Shown here: piece after piece, positions 52,578 to 62,280 of the stretch
How positions within the stretch are numbered: position 1 is the first letter of the stretch
Layout of the letters: each line of letters opens with the position of its first letter
From: Pirellulales bacterium
GTDB lineage: Bacteria > Planctomycetota > Planctomycetia > Pirellulales > PALSA-1355
Direction of reading: 5' to 3'
Assembly (NCBI GenBank): GCA_022844125.1
Contig: JALHMI010000009.1
Location: 62,001 to 126,000 of the forward strand
Length of the DNA: 64,000 bases
Translations under genes and position numbers: made by a program
The notes under the pieces: model-generated
Database searches by the model: none
Told to the model about the DNA's origin: nothing
Seen by the model: the letters and a program-made list of their open reading frames with translations, nothing else

Positions 52578-53954
52578 ATGGGACTCCCTCCGATGTCGCA
52601 CCTTTCGCCAGCGCCCGGCAGTTCTGACGTCGCAGTGGCAGTAGCCCGTGAACGCGACCCGTTTTTGCGTCCCGCGTGGCGTCGCTGGGCGGTCGTCGGC
52701 AGCATCCTGGTGCTGGCTGCTGTCGGTATCGGGTTGTCGGACCTGGGCGGAGCAGGGACTCCTCCGAATGGCGCGCAGCGGTTGCTAGCGGTCCAGGTTT
52801 CCCCCGTGCAGCTTCTCGAGGGCTATGTTGCGCCGCGCAAGTTTGTCGGCAAGGTCGAAGCCAATCGCGAGAGCTCGATGAGCTTCGAGCTCGACGGCAA
52901 GTTGGTCGCGATCGAAGTGGACGAAGGGCGATCCGTACGGCGCGATGAGGTGATCGCCCTGCTTGACACGGCTCGTTTGCAGGCCCAGCGCAAGGTGCTC
53001 GAGGCCCGGCAGTCAAGTGCCCGCGCGTTGCTTCAGGAACTCCTCACAGGTCCCCGCGCCGAAGTGATCGCCGCGGCCCGCGCCGAATTGGCCCGGCTCC
53101 GCTCGGCGCTCACCCTGGCCGAACGCAACGCCGGCCGGGCGCGCAAATTGATCAACGGCCGCGCCATCTCGGAGGAAACTCTGGACGACGCCGTGCTCGG
53201 CGAGGCGGCGGCTTCCGCCGCGCTGGGGTCCCAACAGGCCAGGCTCGACGAATTATTGGCCGGCACGCGCGCCGAACAGATCGATGCCCAACGGGCGGCC
53301 GTCGAACAGATCGCGGCCGAGCTCAACTCGATCCAGGTCGATCTCGAAAAATCCCAGCTTCGCGCAACGTTCGATGGCACGATTGCCCGTCGCTATCTTG
53401 ACGAAGGCGAGGTCGTCGCCGCCGGCGCTCCCGTTGTCGATCTGATTGAATCGGCACGGCCCCGGGTTCGGCTCGGGTTAACTCGCCAGGCAGCCGAGTC
53501 CCTGGCCGTGGATGACATGGTCAGCGTGTCGATCGAGAATGTCAATCAGCCGGCCCGGGTCGTGGCCAAACGCCCCGATCGCGACAGCACTACCCGAACC
53601 GTCACGCTGCTCCTGGAACTGACCGGGCCCGGCGCCGAGATCCGGATCGGCGATCTAGCGACGCTCGAAGTTTCGCAGTCGATTTCAACGCCGGGCTTCT
53701 GGCTTCCCACAAGCGCCTTGACTGAGGGGGCGCGCGGACTGTGGGCCTGCTACGTGGCGACTCCAGCCAAGGCCATCGACGAGCCTGGCATATACCAGCT
53801 CGATCGAAGGCCGCTTGTACTGATCGATTCGGCCACGGATCGAGCCTACGTGCAGGGGCCCGTCGAGAACGATGCGCTCTTTGTCATGCAGGGCGTGCAG
53901 CGTCTTGTGCCTGGGCAAATCGTGCGCATCGCTAAGTCGGAGGACGGGCCGTGA
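52578..53954 (+). CDS. RND efflux membrane-fusion protein
   Basis: 458 aa from the ATG at 52578; a TTG at 52542 is possible. One N-terminal membrane segment (WAVVGSILVLAAVGIGLSDL) anchors it. Lipoyl-like half motifs (FVGKVEANRESSMSFELDGKL, YLDEGEVVAAGAPVVDLIES) flank a long coiled-coil hairpin (residues about 120-260). It joins the RND permease to an outer-membrane channel, which is not encoded here. Its stop overlaps the permease start by 4 bp. Confidence 0.93.
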   Translation: MGLPPMSHLSPAPGSSDVAVAVARERDPFLRPAWRRWAVVGSILVLAAVGIGLSDLGGAGTPPNGAQRLLAVQVSPVQLLEGYVAPRKFVGKVEANRESSMSFELDGKLVAIEVDEGRSVRRDEVIALLDTARLQAQRKVLEARQSSARALLQELLTGPRAEVIAAARAELARLRSALTLAERNAGRARKLINGRAISEETLDDAVLGEAAASAALGSQQARLDELLAGTRAEQIDAQRAAVEQIAAELNSIQVDLEKSQLRATFDGTIARRYLDEGEVVAAGAPVVDLIESARPRVRLGLTRQAAESLAVDDMVSVSIENVNQPARVVAKRPDRDSTTRTVTLLLELTGPGAEIRIGDLATLEVSQSISTPGFWLPTSALTEGARGLWACYVATPAKAIDEPGIYQLDRRPLVLIDSATDRAYVQGPVENDALFVMQGVQRLVPGQIVRIAKSEDGP

Positions 53955-56900
53955 GCACGTTCTTGATGCGCAACAAGCATCTGCTGTTCATCTGCATTGT
54001 GGTGAGCCTGATCGGAGGAGTATCGGCGCTCTTGTCGATGCCGCGTCTCGAAGACCCGCGGATCACGAATCGCAATCCATTGATCATCACCGAGGTCCCC
54101 GGCGCGTCCTCGGCTCGTGTCGAAGCGCTGGTGACGGAAAAGATTGAAGACGTGCTTGACGAGATCGAAGAAATCAAGGACCTCGAGTCGACCTCTCGGG
54201 CTGGGATCTCGCTGGTGGCCGTGGAACTGGCCGACTCGGTCAGCAGCGATGACAACGACGCGATCTTTTCCGAGATTCGCGACAAACTCGGCGAGGCCGC
54301 GCAGACGTTTCCGGTCGAGGCCCGGCCCCCGATTCTCGACGTACAGCGCGGTGCGGTCGCCTACACGCTGATCACCTCGATTACCTGGAACTCGCCGCGC
54401 CCGGCAGAGTTGGGCATGCTGGGACGTCTCGCCGACGAACTCGCCGATCGCTTGCGCAACGTGCGGGGCACCGAAGTCGTGCGGCTTTACGGTGAGGCCG
54501 ACGAAGAGATCTCGGTCACGGTTGACTCCCATGAGTTGGCAGCCCTGGGCCTTTCGCATGAGGACGTCTCTCGGTTGATCGCGGAAGCCGACGCCAAGGC
54601 CCCTGCCGGTGTGATGCGCACAGCGCGGGCAAACTACCTGCTGGAGGTCACCGGAGAAGTACAGTCGCTGGAGCGCGTGGCATCGATTCCGCTGCAAACC
54701 AGCGATGAATTAGCCGTGGTGCGTTTGGGCGATGTTGCAGAGATTCGCCGCGAGTGGCGAGATCCGCCCGGAGCGATTGCCCTGGCCGGCGGCCAGCGCG
54801 CGGTTTACGTCGCGGCCCGGATGGGCACTGGCCAACAAGTGGACGTGTGGGCTGCGGACGCCAAGCAGATCGTCGAGCAATTCCGCCTTGAAAGCGGCAG
54901 CGGGGTGCGAGTCGAGACGGTTTTTGATCAGGATCAGTACACCTCCGCCCGGCTCAGTGAGCTGGCCGGCAATTTGCTGCTGGGCGCGATCGTCGTGATG
55001 GTCGTCGTGCTAGTGGTGATGGGGTGGCGGGCATCCTTGTTGGTCGGCGCGGCGCTGCCGATCGTGGCGGCCCTGTCACTCTTCGCACTCCTCGTCGGGG
55101 GAGCCTCGCTGCACCAGATGTCGATTTTCGGAATGATCATCGCATTGGGGCTGTTGATCGACAACGCAATCGTGGTCGTTGACGAAGTTCGGAAGTTCGT
55201 GCTGGCCGGCGAATCGCCCGAGCGGGCCGTCGATCACGCCGTTAAGTATCTCTTTGCGCCGCTTTTGGCCTCGACCTTCACGACGGTTCTGGCCTTTGCC
55301 CCGATCCCGCTGCTGCCCGGCAATGCGGGCGACTTTGTTTCCATGATCGGCGGCGCCGTCATCATTGCCGTGGCGGCGTCGTTCCTGGTCTCGTTGACGA
55401 TCATCGCGTCGCTGGCCGGGCTGTACGGACGTTTTACCCTCCCGCTTGTGGGTGAACCTTGGTGGTGTGACGGCCTGTCGTTGCCGCGAGTTGCTTCCCG
55501 TTTTCGCGAGGCGCTGGCCTGGAGCATGCGTCATCCGCTGCTAGCGCTGCCCATCGCCTGCGCGCCGGCCCTGGTCGGGTTCGCCGTTGCGCCCTGGTTG
55601 GGCAAGCAGTTTTTTCCGCCTGTCGATCGGGACATGTTCCACGTGCAGGTCTGGATGTCGCGCGAAACCTCCTTGGATGCAACCAGCGAAGCCGTCGCTC
55701 AAGTCGACGAACAAATCCGAGCCCACTCCGGCGTGCTCGACATCGATTGGCTTATCGGCGGCAGCTTTCCGTCGGTGTACTACAACCTGATCATGAATCA
55801 GGACAACTCCGCCGATTATGCCCAAGGGATCATCACCGCCGAGTCCGCCGAGTCGGTGAACGCGCTGATCGAGCAGTTGCAAACCCGATTGGACGGCGAT
55901 TTTCCCGGAGCACAGATCGTGTTTCGCGAGTTCGGGCAGGGTCCGCCTGTCGAGGCCGACGTCCAATTCCGTATCCGCGGTGCCGACATCGCCACCCTGC
56001 AAGATCTCGGCGAGCGTGTCCGGCTAAAGTTGCAATCGCATCGCGAGATTCTGCATACCCAGGTCACGATGCCGCGGGGCGAGCCCAAACTGTGGTTCGA
56101 GGCTAACGAAATTGAATCGCGCCTCGCCACGTTCAACCTCCGCGATCTGGCCGGGCAGCTGCACGCGAATCTCGAGGGAAGCACAGGTGGTTCGATGCTG
56201 GAACAACTCGAGGAGCTGCCGGTCCGCATCCGGTTCGCCGGTCACCGCCGCAGCGCACTCGACGAAGTGAGTTCGACGAACTTCGTTCTGCCCGGTCGTC
56301 AATGGATCCCTCTCGAGTCCTTAGGCCGCTTGACGCTGAAGCCTGAACTTGCCGGCATCACGCATTTCAATGGCCAGCGCTGCAACACCGTCAAAGGGTA
56401 CACCCGCAACAAGGCCCTTCCGATCGATGTCACGCATGCCGTACTGACCGAGCTGGAGGCCGAAGGTTTTACCTTGCCGCCGGGCTATGCGTTAGAACTT
56501 GGCGGCGCAGTGGAGCAGGACAGCGAGGCCATGGGTAATCTCTCGACCTTTGTGCCGCTGCTGGCGACCTTGATGATCGCGACTTTGATTCTCACCTTTC
56601 GCAGTGTTTGGCTGGCTCTGCTGCTCGGTTGTGTGGCGGCCTTGTGCGTCGGGCTGGCGTTCTTGTCCACCTGGTCGATGGGGTTTCCCGTCAGCTTCAA
56701 CACCATCCTCGGCACCCTGGGGCTAATCGGGGTCGGGCTGAACGATTCCATTGTCGTGCTGGCCGCAATTCGGGCCAACCCGTCAGCCCGTCGTGGGGAG
56801 CCGAGCGCGATCGTGGACGAAGTGATGGGTTGCAGCCGGCATGTACTGGCTACGACGCTCACCACGATCGGGGGTTTTCTGCCGCTGCTAATCCTGGTCG

Positions 56901-57109
56901 GCGGAGACTTTTGGCCGTCGCTGGCGATCGTGTTGGTAGGCGGCGTGGCCGGAGCAACGCTCCTGGCGGTCGGCTTCATTCCGCCAGCCTATCTGCTGAT
57001 CGTTACCCGCCACCTGCGGAATCGCGGCTCAGCCGATCACCAGGTTGTCAAGGTACTCAGCGAGAATCCGCATGATTTGCACTATGCCGACACGGCGCAT
57101 GCGACCTGA
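53951..57109 (+). CDS. RND-family efflux permease
   Basis: 1052 aa from GTG at 53951, full RND length. Twelve membrane segments and two large periplasmic domains. The proton-relay acidic residue lies in GLLIDNAIVVVDEVRKF, and the sister motif GVGLNDSIVVLAAIRAN is in the second half. The N-terminal segment LLSMPRLEDPRITNRNPLIITEVPGAS resembles the HAE-type pumps of drugs or other amphiphiles. Partner gene upstream. Substrate unknown; loss of the outer-membrane channel gene here means it uses one encoded elsewhere. Confidence 0.94.
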   Translation: MSTFLMRNKHLLFICIVVSLIGGVSALLSMPRLEDPRITNRNPLIITEVPGASSARVEALVTEKIEDVLDEIEEIKDLESTSRAGISLVAVELADSVSSDDNDAIFSEIRDKLGEAAQTFPVEARPPILDVQRGAVAYTLITSITWNSPRPAELGMLGRLADELADRLRNVRGTEVVRLYGEADEEISVTVDSHELAALGLSHEDVSRLIAEADAKAPAGVMRTARANYLLEVTGEVQSLERVASIPLQTSDELAVVRLGDVAEIRREWRDPPGAIALAGGQRAVYVAARMGTGQQVDVWAADAKQIVEQFRLESGSGVRVETVFDQDQYTSARLSELAGNLLLGAIVVMVVVLVVMGWRASLLVGAALPIVAALSLFALLVGGASLHQMSIFGMIIALGLLIDNAIVVVDEVRKFVLAGESPERAVDHAVKYLFAPLLASTFTTVLAFAPIPLLPGNAGDFVSMIGGAVIIAVAASFLVSLTIIASLAGLYGRFTLPLVGEPWWCDGLSLPRVASRFREALAWSMRHPLLALPIACAPALVGFAVAPWLGKQFFPPVDRDMFHVQVWMSRETSLDATSEAVAQVDEQIRAHSGVLDIDWLIGGSFPSVYYNLIMNQDNSADYAQGIITAESAESVNALIEQLQTRLDGDFPGAQIVFREFGQGPPVEADVQFRIRGADIATLQDLGERVRLKLQSHREILHTQVTMPRGEPKLWFEANEIESRLATFNLRDLAGQLHANLEGSTGGSMLEQLEELPVRIRFAGHRRSALDEVSSTNFVLPGRQWIPLESLGRLTLKPELAGITHFNGQRCNTVKGYTRNKALPIDVTHAVLTELEAEGFTLPPGYALELGGAVEQDSEAMGNLSTFVPLLATLMIATLILTFRSVWLALLLGCVAALCVGLAFLSTWSMGFPVSFNTILGTLGLIGVGLNDSIVVLAAIRANPSARRGEPSAIVDEVMGCSRHVLATTLTTIGGFLPLLILVGGDFWPSLAIVLVGGVAGATLLAVGFIPPAYLLIVTRHLRNRGSADHQVVKVLSENPHDLHYADTAHAT

Positions 57110-57147
57110 ATACTTGACCATCCGCGCCACGTGCGCGACAATTGGCG

Positions 57148-57166
57148 GAGTCCGCGGGAGGGACTC
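57148..57166. terminator. Possible terminator after the RND operon
   Basis: GAGTCC and GGACTC arms with a 7-nt loop, followed 10 bases later by GGTTTT. Weak candidate. Confidence 0.3.
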
Positions 57167-57236
57167 GTCGGATGCGGTTTTAAGGTTGGGCTAATCTTGC
57201 CCATCCGCAGAGGCTTCCCCATTCGTCAGGCTCCGC

Positions 57237-57947
57237 ATGGTTGCGCTCCCCGACGCCAAGCGGCATGCCGCCCAAGTCGTTCGGCGGCTGAAAGCTGCCT
57301 ATCCTGACGCCCACTGCGCGCTCAACTTCCACACGCCGCTCCAGCTTCTGGTGGCCACGATCCTCTCGGCCCAGTGCACGGACGTCCGCGTGAACATCGT
57401 CACCAAGGACCTGTTCCAGAAGTATCCCGATGCGGCCGCCTTTGCCGCGGCCAAACCGGCCGACCTCGAGCGGGCCGTCCAAAGCACCGGGTTCTTCCGC
57501 AACAAAGCCAAAAACATCAAGGCCTGCTGTACCGCCCTGGTCGAGCAGCATGGGGGCCATGTGCCCGAAGAATTGGACGCCCTGGTCCGCCTGGCCGGCG
57601 TCGGCCGCAAGACCGCCAACGTCGTCCTCGGCACCGCGTTTGGCATCCCCAGCGGAGTGGTGGTCGATACGCACGTAGGTCGCCTAAGCGGGCGTCTCGG
57701 TCTCACACGGCATACCGACGCCGTGAAGATCGAGCGCGACCTGATGGCCCTCTTACCCAAAAAGGAGCGGGTCGATTTCTCGCACCGCATGATCGCTCAT
57801 GGGCGAAAGATCTGCATCGCCCGCAAGCCGAAGTGCGAGGAGTGCCCTCTGCTCACGATTTGCCCGCAAATTGGCGTGGCCGCAAAGCATTCCATGAAGC
57901 CTGGTGTCGAGCCGAAGAAGCGTGTCGCAAGGACGGTGAAATCATGA
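57237..57947 (+). CDS. nth: Endonuclease III
   Basis: 236 aa. Helix-hairpin-helix with the catalytic Lys (LAGVGRKTANVVLG), the catalytic Asp (VVDTHVGRLSGRLGL) and the [4Fe-4S] ligands of CIARKPKCEECPLLTIC (C-x6-C-x2-C-x5-C). It removes oxidised pyrimidines and nicks at abasic sites. The dcd gene starts in its stop codon, so the two are co-translated. Length slightly above the family average because of a short C-terminal extension. Confidence 0.96.
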   Translation: MVALPDAKRHAAQVVRRLKAAYPDAHCALNFHTPLQLLVATILSAQCTDVRVNIVTKDLFQKYPDAAAFAAAKPADLERAVQSTGFFRNKAKNIKACCTALVEQHGGHVPEELDALVRLAGVGRKTANVVLGTAFGIPSGVVVDTHVGRLSGRLGLTRHTDAVKIERDLMALLPKKERVDFSHRMIAHGRKICIARKPKCEECPLLTICPQIGVAAKHSMKPGVEPKKRVARTVKS

Positions 57948-58522
57948 TTCTATCGGGCCACGAAATCCGCCGCCGCCTCGGTGCCTCGATCAGCATCGAT
58001 CCGTACAACGAGGCGAACCTGAATCCCAACAGCTACAACCTCACGCTGCATAACGAGCTGATGACCTACGAAGAGGTCGTGCTCGACATGGCCAAGTCGA
58101 ACCGCGTGCGCAGGATCACCATTCCGCCCGAGGGGCTCGTGCTTGGCCCGAATCAACTTTACCTGGGGCGCACCGCCGAGCGCACCGAAACCCGCGGTCT
58201 GGTGCCCCAGATCGAGGGCCGCTCCTCGGTTGGCCGGCTGGGGCTCTTCGTCCATGTGACGGCCGGCTTTGGCGACGTTGGCTTCTGCGGCTTCTGGACG
58301 CTCGAGATGTTCGCCGTCCAGCCGGTGCGAATTTATGCCGGCGTGCCAATTTGCCAGATCTTCTACCACGAGATCACTGGCTCGTACACCGAGTACACCA
58401 GCGACAAGTACCAGCACAACCGCGACATCCAGCCCAGCTTGCTCTTCAAAGAGCTGAACCCCGAAAGCGAGCGCGACCCGCAGCTCAAGCTGAACTTTGG
58501 CATGGAGCGTTCGCATCGCTAA
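57944..58522 (+). CDS. dcd: dCTP deaminase
   Basis: 192 aa from the ATG at 57944 overlapping nth. The dUTPase-fold motifs IDPYNEANLNPNSYNLTL, QIEGRSSVGRLGLFVHVTAGFGD and WTLEMFA (catalytic Glu) fit Dcd. The segment GFGDVGFCGFW differs from the usual RIDPGWQG, so a bifunctional or divergent deaminase is possible. It makes dUTP from dCTP (dTTP precursor). Confidence 0.9.
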   Translation: MILSGHEIRRRLGASISIDPYNEANLNPNSYNLTLHNELMTYEEVVLDMAKSNRVRRITIPPEGLVLGPNQLYLGRTAERTETRGLVPQIEGRSSVGRLGLFVHVTAGFGDVGFCGFWTLEMFAVQPVRIYAGVPICQIFYHEITGSYTEYTSDKYQHNRDIQPSLLFKELNPESERDPQLKLNFGMERSHR

Positions 58523-58548
58523 TCGACTCGCGCGCACTATTTGGGTGG

Positions 58549-58570
58549 CCCTGACAACCTGTTGTCAGGG
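58549..58570. promoter_or_regulatory. Dyad 1 with core GACAAC/GTTGTC
   Basis: CCCTGACAAC and GTTGTCAGGG around CT form a perfect 10-bp inverted repeat just after the dcd stop. It could be a terminator stem, but no T-run follows. Confidence 0.5.
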
Positions 58571-58666
58571 AGCCTCCGGCTCAAGAGGGTTCGCTATTCG
58601 CGTCACCTGAAGCTGGATTCTCTGGTGCGGACACGCTGTCCTGATCCCTCCTGTTGCGAGCAACAC

Positions 58667-58682
58667 CGACAACAAGTTGTCG
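58667..58682. promoter_or_regulatory. Dyad 2 with core GACAAC/GTTGTC
   Basis: CGACAAC and GTTGTCG around AA. It shares the GACAAC-N2-GTTGTC core with dyad 1, 112 bp away centre to centre. Confidence 0.5.
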
Positions 58683-58847
58683 CTGCCATCCCAGGGCGCA
58701 ATTGCACGCTCGAATTCAGCCTGATCCTCCTCCAAAAATTGTGGACTCCCGCCCCGCGCTGGGTTATACAAGGACCAAGATAATTGCCGGTGCCGCAGGC
58801 AAGCGGACCGGCTCCCCCGCGACCCCAGGCACGGGAAGTTTTGCAGC

Positions 58848-60467
58848 ATGGCGGATGCGACAGTCACGGCGGTCGAGCACGAGCAGGAACCTCTCGCGCC
58901 CTGGCCCGGTTCACACGAGATGCCCCGCTGGGAAGTCGGCCACCTGGTCGATGCTCCCACGTTCACGTGGAAGAACTGGTTCGCCCTGTTGGGCCCCGGC
59001 CTGATTGTCGGCGGATCGGCCATCGGCGGCGGCGAGTGGCTAATGGGCCCCGCCGTGACGGCTCGCTACGGCGCCGCCTTGATGTGGCTGGCCACGATGA
59101 GCATCCTCGGCCAGGTGATCTACAACATCGAGATCAGCCGCTACACGCTGTATACCGGCGAGCCGATCTTCACCGGCAAGTTCCGCACGCTTCCCGGCCC
59201 CCGCTTCTGGCTGGGCATGTACTTGTTCCTCGACTTCGGCGCGGTATTTCCTTACCTCGCGGCCAACGCAGCCACGCCGCTCGCCGCGATTTACCTGGGC
59301 CGTATTCCCGCGGGCGTGGCCGACGAGTCGCTTGTCCGCGGCCTCGGTATCGGCATTTTTCTCGCCGCCATGCTCCCCTTGATCTTCGGCGGCCGCATTT
59401 ATCACACGCTTAAGCTCGTGATGACGTTCAAGATCGTCACGGTGCTGGGCTTCTTGCTGTTCCTGGCCGTGTGCTTCTCGGACTTCGAAACCTGGCGCGA
59501 AATCCTGACCGGCTTCTTCAAGTTCGGCACCGTGCCTGTCGTGGGTGAAGGCCCTGGCGCAACCGACAACTTCATCCTCTCGCTGCTCCGCGGCGAGGGC
59601 TTTCCAGAGCTCAATCTCGAGATGATTGCCATCCTCTCCGCCTTCGCCGCCGTGGCCGGCAGCGGTGGTCTCTCGAACACGCCCATCAGCAATTACACCC
59701 GCGACCAGGGGTGGGGCATGGGACGCCACGTCGGCGCGATTCCCAGCATGGTCGGCGGCCGCGATATCGAGCTCTCGCACGTGGGCATGGTGTTCGAAGT
59801 CACGCAGCAGTCGCTCGCCCGCTTCAAGCGCTGGATGCATCACGTCCGCCGCGATCAGCTTGCCGTCTGGATGCCCGCCTGCTTCCTGGGCATCGCGCTT
59901 CCCAGCATGCTCAGCGTGCAGTTCCTGCCGCGCGGCACCCAGGCCAGCGACTGGTACGCCGCGGCGATGACGGCCGGTGGCGTCGAGACCGCCGTGGCCG
60001 ATGCCTGGGGCCCCGCGATCGGCCGTGGGTTCTGGTATGCCACGCTCTTCTGCGGCTTCCTCGTGCTTGCGCCCACCATGGCCACCAGTGCCGATGGCAC
60101 GATCCGCCGCTGGGTCGACGTCATCTGGACCAGCAGCCGCCACTTGCGCAAGTGGGATCCCAGGAACATCCGCTACGTGTACTTTGGGGTGCTGATGGGC
60201 TACATGCTCTTGGGTCTGTTCCTGCTCTCGATCGGCAAACCGCTCGCGCTGTTGACCTCGGCCAGCGTCATCATGAATTACGCTCTCGGCATCAGCAGCT
60301 TCCACACGCTCTGGATCAACCTCACGCTGCTCCCCAAGCCGCTCCGCCCCGGCTGGTTCCCCTGCACGGGCCTCGTGATCGGCGGGCTGTTTTTCACGAT
60401 CCTGGCCACGATCACCGCCTTCGACCAGGTGCCCAAGCTGATCGAGCAATTCCGCGAGCTGTTTTAA
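58848..60467 (+). CDS. Nramp-like transporter
   Basis: 539 aa with 11-12 membrane segments. The overall pattern (GPGLIVGGSAIGGGEWLMGP near residue 50; SGGLSNTPISNYTRDQGWGMG in the middle) places it in the Nramp/APC superfamily branch common in planctomycetes. The DPGN metal motif of true Nramp helix 1 is replaced by the SAIGGGEW segment, and no MPH motif was found in helix 6, so classical Mn/Fe transport is doubtful. Standard length. It may be regulated through the dyads upstream. Confidence 0.8.
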   Translation: MADATVTAVEHEQEPLAPWPGSHEMPRWEVGHLVDAPTFTWKNWFALLGPGLIVGGSAIGGGEWLMGPAVTARYGAALMWLATMSILGQVIYNIEISRYTLYTGEPIFTGKFRTLPGPRFWLGMYLFLDFGAVFPYLAANAATPLAAIYLGRIPAGVADESLVRGLGIGIFLAAMLPLIFGGRIYHTLKLVMTFKIVTVLGFLLFLAVCFSDFETWREILTGFFKFGTVPVVGEGPGATDNFILSLLRGEGFPELNLEMIAILSAFAAVAGSGGLSNTPISNYTRDQGWGMGRHVGAIPSMVGGRDIELSHVGMVFEVTQQSLARFKRWMHHVRRDQLAVWMPACFLGIALPSMLSVQFLPRGTQASDWYAAAMTAGGVETAVADAWGPAIGRGFWYATLFCGFLVLAPTMATSADGTIRRWVDVIWTSSRHLRKWDPRNIRYVYFGVLMGYMLLGLFLLSIGKPLALLTSASVIMNYALGISSFHTLWINLTLLPKPLRPGWFPCTGLVIGGLFFTILATITAFDQVPKLIEQFRELF

Positions 60468-60622
60468 CACACCATTGGAAGTCAAGCGGGGGTGGCACGG
60501 GTGGCCGCGTGGCTCACCTGTGTACGACGCCGATCAGTTGCTCCTGCCTCTGCCGTGAGTTATCAATAAACGGTGACTCCTACCACCGTATCATCCTCGC
60601 TCGCCTCTCCCTGGAGTCTCGC

Positions 60623-62236
60623 ATGCAATTGTGGACGATCTGTCGTGCGGCTGCGATCACGTTGATTTCGTGCCCGATACTTCTGGATGTCGCCTGCCTG
60701 TCCGCCGAACCAGCTCCTCCGGAAGGCTTCCGCGCGATTTTCAATGGCCAGGACCTTACCGGCTGGCACGGCCACAATCCGCACGCGTCCGCCAAGCTCA
60801 CGGGCGACGAGCTCGCGGCGAATCTCGCCCAGCAGCGAGCCGAGTTCGCCACGCATTGGCGCGTCGAGGACGGCGCGCTCGTGAACGACGGTCACGGTCC
60901 GTACGCCACGACCGACAAGGAGTTCGGCGACATTGAAATGTTGCTCGAGTACAAAACCGTCGCCGACGCTGACAGTGGGATCTACCTCCGCGGCACGCCG
61001 CAGGTGCAAATCTGGGATTGGCACCAGAAGTTCGATCCCAAGAATCCCAGCCGCCGGCCGCAGCTCGGCTCGGGCGGACTGTTCAACAACGATCCGAACA
61101 GCGCCGGCCGCGATCCGCTGTCGCTCGCCGACCGTCCGCTCGGCGAGTGGAACGCGTTCCGCATTCGGCAGATCGGCGATCGAACGTGGGTCTGGCTGAA
61201 CGACAAGCTCGTGGTCGACGGCGCCGTGATGGAGAACTACTGGGATCGCAGCCAGCCGCTCCCGGCGCGCGGTCCGATCATGCTCCAGACCCACGGCGGC
61301 GAAATTCGCTGGCGGAACATCTTCGTCCGCGAGATCGGCCCGGACGAAGCGAAAGACTCGCTCGCCAAGGCCGACGCCGCGACGAAGACGGCTCTCGCCG
61401 AGGCGCTCACCTTGCACGCACCCTTCGACGAGGCATTCAACGCCGCGTTCGCAAAGGGTGACAAAGCTTGCTACGTGAGCAAGGACGGCCAGCTCGTCCC
61501 GGCCGAGGCGACCGACAACGTCAAGCTGGAGCCATCCGCCGGCCGCTTCGGCGGCGCACTCCACTTCACGCGCAAGGCGAACGAGTGGCCGCTGTTCAAC
61601 GACGGCGGCAACGTCGGCTACAACGACAAAGACTGGAGTGCGACCGTCTCGGTCTGGTTGCGGCTGAACCCGGACGAAGACCTTGAGCCCGGCTATTGCG
61701 ACCCGGTACAGATCATCGGCGAGGACACCAAGCGGGGCTTCATTTTCATGGAGTGGTCGAAAGGCGACGTCCCCCGGCATTTCCGCTATGCGATTCGCCC
61801 GCTGTTCGAGATCTGGAACCCCATGAACCTGGCCTGGGACGCGATACCCGCTGACAAGCGTCCCATGGTGCAGGTCGAGCGTGCGCCGTTCTCGCGCGAC
61901 AAGTGGACGCACGCGGTGTTCACCGTCGAGCACATCAACGACAAGTCGGCGGGCCGCCCTATACCGACAGATGATGGCAAATCGAATCGCCAGCGCGGCC
62001 GGCTATTTCTCAACGGCAAGCCCCAAGGGACCATCGAAGGCTGGGACCTCACCTTCGGCTGGGATCCCGAGCAGGTGCGCCTCGTGCTCGGCGCCGCCTA
62101 CGTCGGCCACCTCGACGACCTGGCCGTCTTCAACCGCGCACTGACCGACGGCGAAGTACGATACCTCCACGAACTCAAACAGGGCGTAGCTGAGTTGGAT
62201 GGCGGTATGCCCCTGCGTTCGCCGGAAGGCGAATGA
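60623..62236 (+). CDS. Secreted DUF1080 and LamG-like protein
   Basis: 537 aa. A signal peptide (residues about 1-28, ends near CLSAEP) leads to a DUF1080 (3-keto-disaccharide hydrolase) domain: EGFRAIFNGQDLTGWHGHN, DSGIYLRGTPQVQIWD, GEWNAFRI and ARGPIMLQTHGGEIRWRNIFVREI. The C-terminal half is a concanavalin-like LamG domain (ATVSVWLRLNPDEDLEPGY, GHLDDLAVFNRALTDGEVRYLHEL). This pairing is frequent in planctomycetes and suggests extracytoplasmic carbohydrate breakdown. GGAG precedes the ATG at 60623. Confidence 0.9.
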   Translation: MQLWTICRAAAITLISCPILLDVACLSAEPAPPEGFRAIFNGQDLTGWHGHNPHASAKLTGDELAANLAQQRAEFATHWRVEDGALVNDGHGPYATTDKEFGDIEMLLEYKTVADADSGIYLRGTPQVQIWDWHQKFDPKNPSRRPQLGSGGLFNNDPNSAGRDPLSLADRPLGEWNAFRIRQIGDRTWVWLNDKLVVDGAVMENYWDRSQPLPARGPIMLQTHGGEIRWRNIFVREIGPDEAKDSLAKADAATKTALAEALTLHAPFDEAFNAAFAKGDKACYVSKDGQLVPAEATDNVKLEPSAGRFGGALHFTRKANEWPLFNDGGNVGYNDKDWSATVSVWLRLNPDEDLEPGYCDPVQIIGEDTKRGFIFMEWSKGDVPRHFRYAIRPLFEIWNPMNLAWDAIPADKRPMVQVERAPFSRDKWTHAVFTVEHINDKSAGRPIPTDDGKSNRQRGRLFLNGKPQGTIEGWDLTFGWDPEQVRLVLGAAYVGHLDDLAVFNRALTDGEVRYLHELKQGVAELDGGMPLRSPEGE

Positions 62237-62280
62237 TTTAGCCGATCCGACGACATCAAGAGTCGCTGGCGAACGAATCG

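Larger units (their letters stand above)
58523..58847. other. 325-bp intergenic region before the Nramp-like gene
   Basis: No gene found. It holds two related dyads (58549-58570 and 58667-58682) described separately. The next gene begins with an ATG at 58848. Confidence 0.6.
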
